DNA from: Actinomycetota bacterium
GTDB taxonomy: Bacteria > Actinomycetota > Acidimicrobiia > Acidimicrobiales > CADCTF01
NCBI GenBank assembly: GCA_019348305.1
Contig: JAHWJQ010000009.1
Location: forward strand, 1 to 21,804
Direction of reading: 5' to 3'
DNA: 21,804 bases
The position numbers and the translations under genes were made by a program. Numbering within the stretch: the first letter of the stretch is position 1; the number at the start of each line of letters is the position of its first letter. Shown in pieces: positions 21,536 to 21,804 of the stretch. The notes below the pieces were generated by a model, which did no database searches, was not told where the DNA came from, and was given only the letters and a program-made list of their open reading frames with translations.

Positions 21536-21557
21536 CATCCCACATCCATCCCACATC
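21536..21557 (+). repeat. Right pair of arm-type repeats (CATCCCACATC twice)
   Basis: Exact 11-bp tandem repeats at 21536-21546 and 21547-21557, about 71 bp after the tRNA-derived core and about 33 bp before the end of the integrase C-terminal fragment. Same orientation as the left pair. Confidence 0.7.
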
Positions 21558-21589
21558 ACGCTCCGTGGTGGGCCTCCCGAGCGGTGTCT

Positions 21590-21804
21590 TCACCCGATCT
21601 GCGGGGCAGACGGGTCGCTCCCTCTTGGCTGCCGACGGAGGAAGTGAGCGTCGAGAGCACGGGCTGCCGCTTGGTCTGAGCTGTCGGTCGCTCTGGTGTA
21701 GAGAGCGAGCGTCGTCCGGACATCGGCGTGGCCGAGGCGCACCGGCTCCAACCCGCCGCTCGCCGGCTTCATCGTCTGCGACGACATCCCCCACGCCGAG
21801 ATCG
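21590..21804 (-). CDS. Tyrosine integrase, C-terminal fragment (runs off the right edge)
   Basis: The open frame ends at 21590 and continues past the right edge. RLGHADVRTTLALYTRATDS followed by SDQAAARALDAHFLRR is the end of a tyrosine integrase: the LGH box, the catalytic Tyr in LALYT and a terminal amphipathic helix. The residues just before RLGH (MKPASGGLEPV) are not those usually found after the HxxR box, so the gene may be rearranged or frameshifted upstream. The 3' end faces the attachment site, as in actinobacterial integrative elements. Joining this end directly to the left-edge integrase fragment gives an immediate stop, so they are not one uninterrupted gene across the window ends. 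Confidence 0.72.
   Translation of the reverse strand, partial: ISAWGMSSQTMKPASGGLEPVRLGHADVRTTLALYTRATDSSDQAAARALDAHFLRRQPRGSDPSAPQIG

Noticed and set aside
20979..21794. 271-codon minus-strand open frame with GGIRTRGLSVPKA
   Set aside because: This peptide is the well-known false translation of a tRNA 3' end; the frame crosses the attachment site and the toxin 4 remnant.
1..21804. The window as one complete circular element with integrase spanning the ends
   Set aside because: Joining position 21804 to position 1 in the integrase frame meets a stop within about 12 codons, and the combined fragments would be far too short for an integrase. A circle with missing sequence cannot be excluded.

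Overview
The window is GC-rich on both strands, uses GTG and TTG starts freely, and has genes packed with 1-4 bp stop/start overlaps. This suggests an actinobacterium (Actinomycetota); an Acidimicrobiia-like lineage is possible but is not shown by the sequence. Both ends carry integration genes: the N-terminus of a tyrosine integrase with an excisionase-type gene on the left, and an integrase C-terminus beside the 3' half of a tRNA-Pro gene on the right. Nearly everything between them therefore looks like cargo of an integrative element.

Layout. 1-575 (minus): integrase N-terminus and Xis-like HTH protein. 576-1250: non-coding, with a tandem repeat and a perfect palindrome. 1251-2264 (minus): a TetR regulator fused to a degenerate HATPase domain, divergent from a 2,966-residue secreted RHS/YD-repeat protein (2428-11328) with three glycine-rich N-terminal modules and a C-terminal toxin tip, followed by an overlapping SUKH (SMI1/KNR4) immunity gene. 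11872-17018: a separate module of XRE regulator (minus), a 1,004-residue CHC2/Toprim primase fused to a P-loop ATPase, a complete tyrosine recombinase and a 168-residue unknown protein. 17019-18118: no recognised gene, but many hairpins and diverged repeats. 18119-21320: a tight plus-strand string of toxin, immunity, toxin, immunity, toxin, immunity and a broken toxin. 21310-21557: an attachment site with a tRNA-Pro 3' half flanked by two pairs of 11-bp repeats. 21590-21804 (minus): integrase C-terminus.

The most interesting system is the toxin array. The sequence TGCCCCAAACACGGCA, read in the same frame as Ala-Pro-Asn-Thr-Ala, occurs exactly three times: in the RHS gene just before its toxin tip (10935-10950), in orphan toxin 1 (18379-18394), and at the start of orphan toxin 3 (20284-20299), which has no start codon or export signal before it. 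I infer a cassette store in which the tip of the large RHS protein can be exchanged by recombination at this 16-mer, each tip travelling with its immunity gene. Orphans 1, 2 and 4 carry their own export signals, so some may work as small secreted toxins. In orphans 2 and 4 the signal peptide and the following segment are offset by the same frame shift.

The TetR-HATPase protein probably controls itself and the RHS gene from the shared 163-bp region. The primase/recombinase module lies between the RHS-immunity pair and the orphan cassettes; whether it takes part in cassette exchange or is an unrelated insertion cannot be decided from sequence alone.
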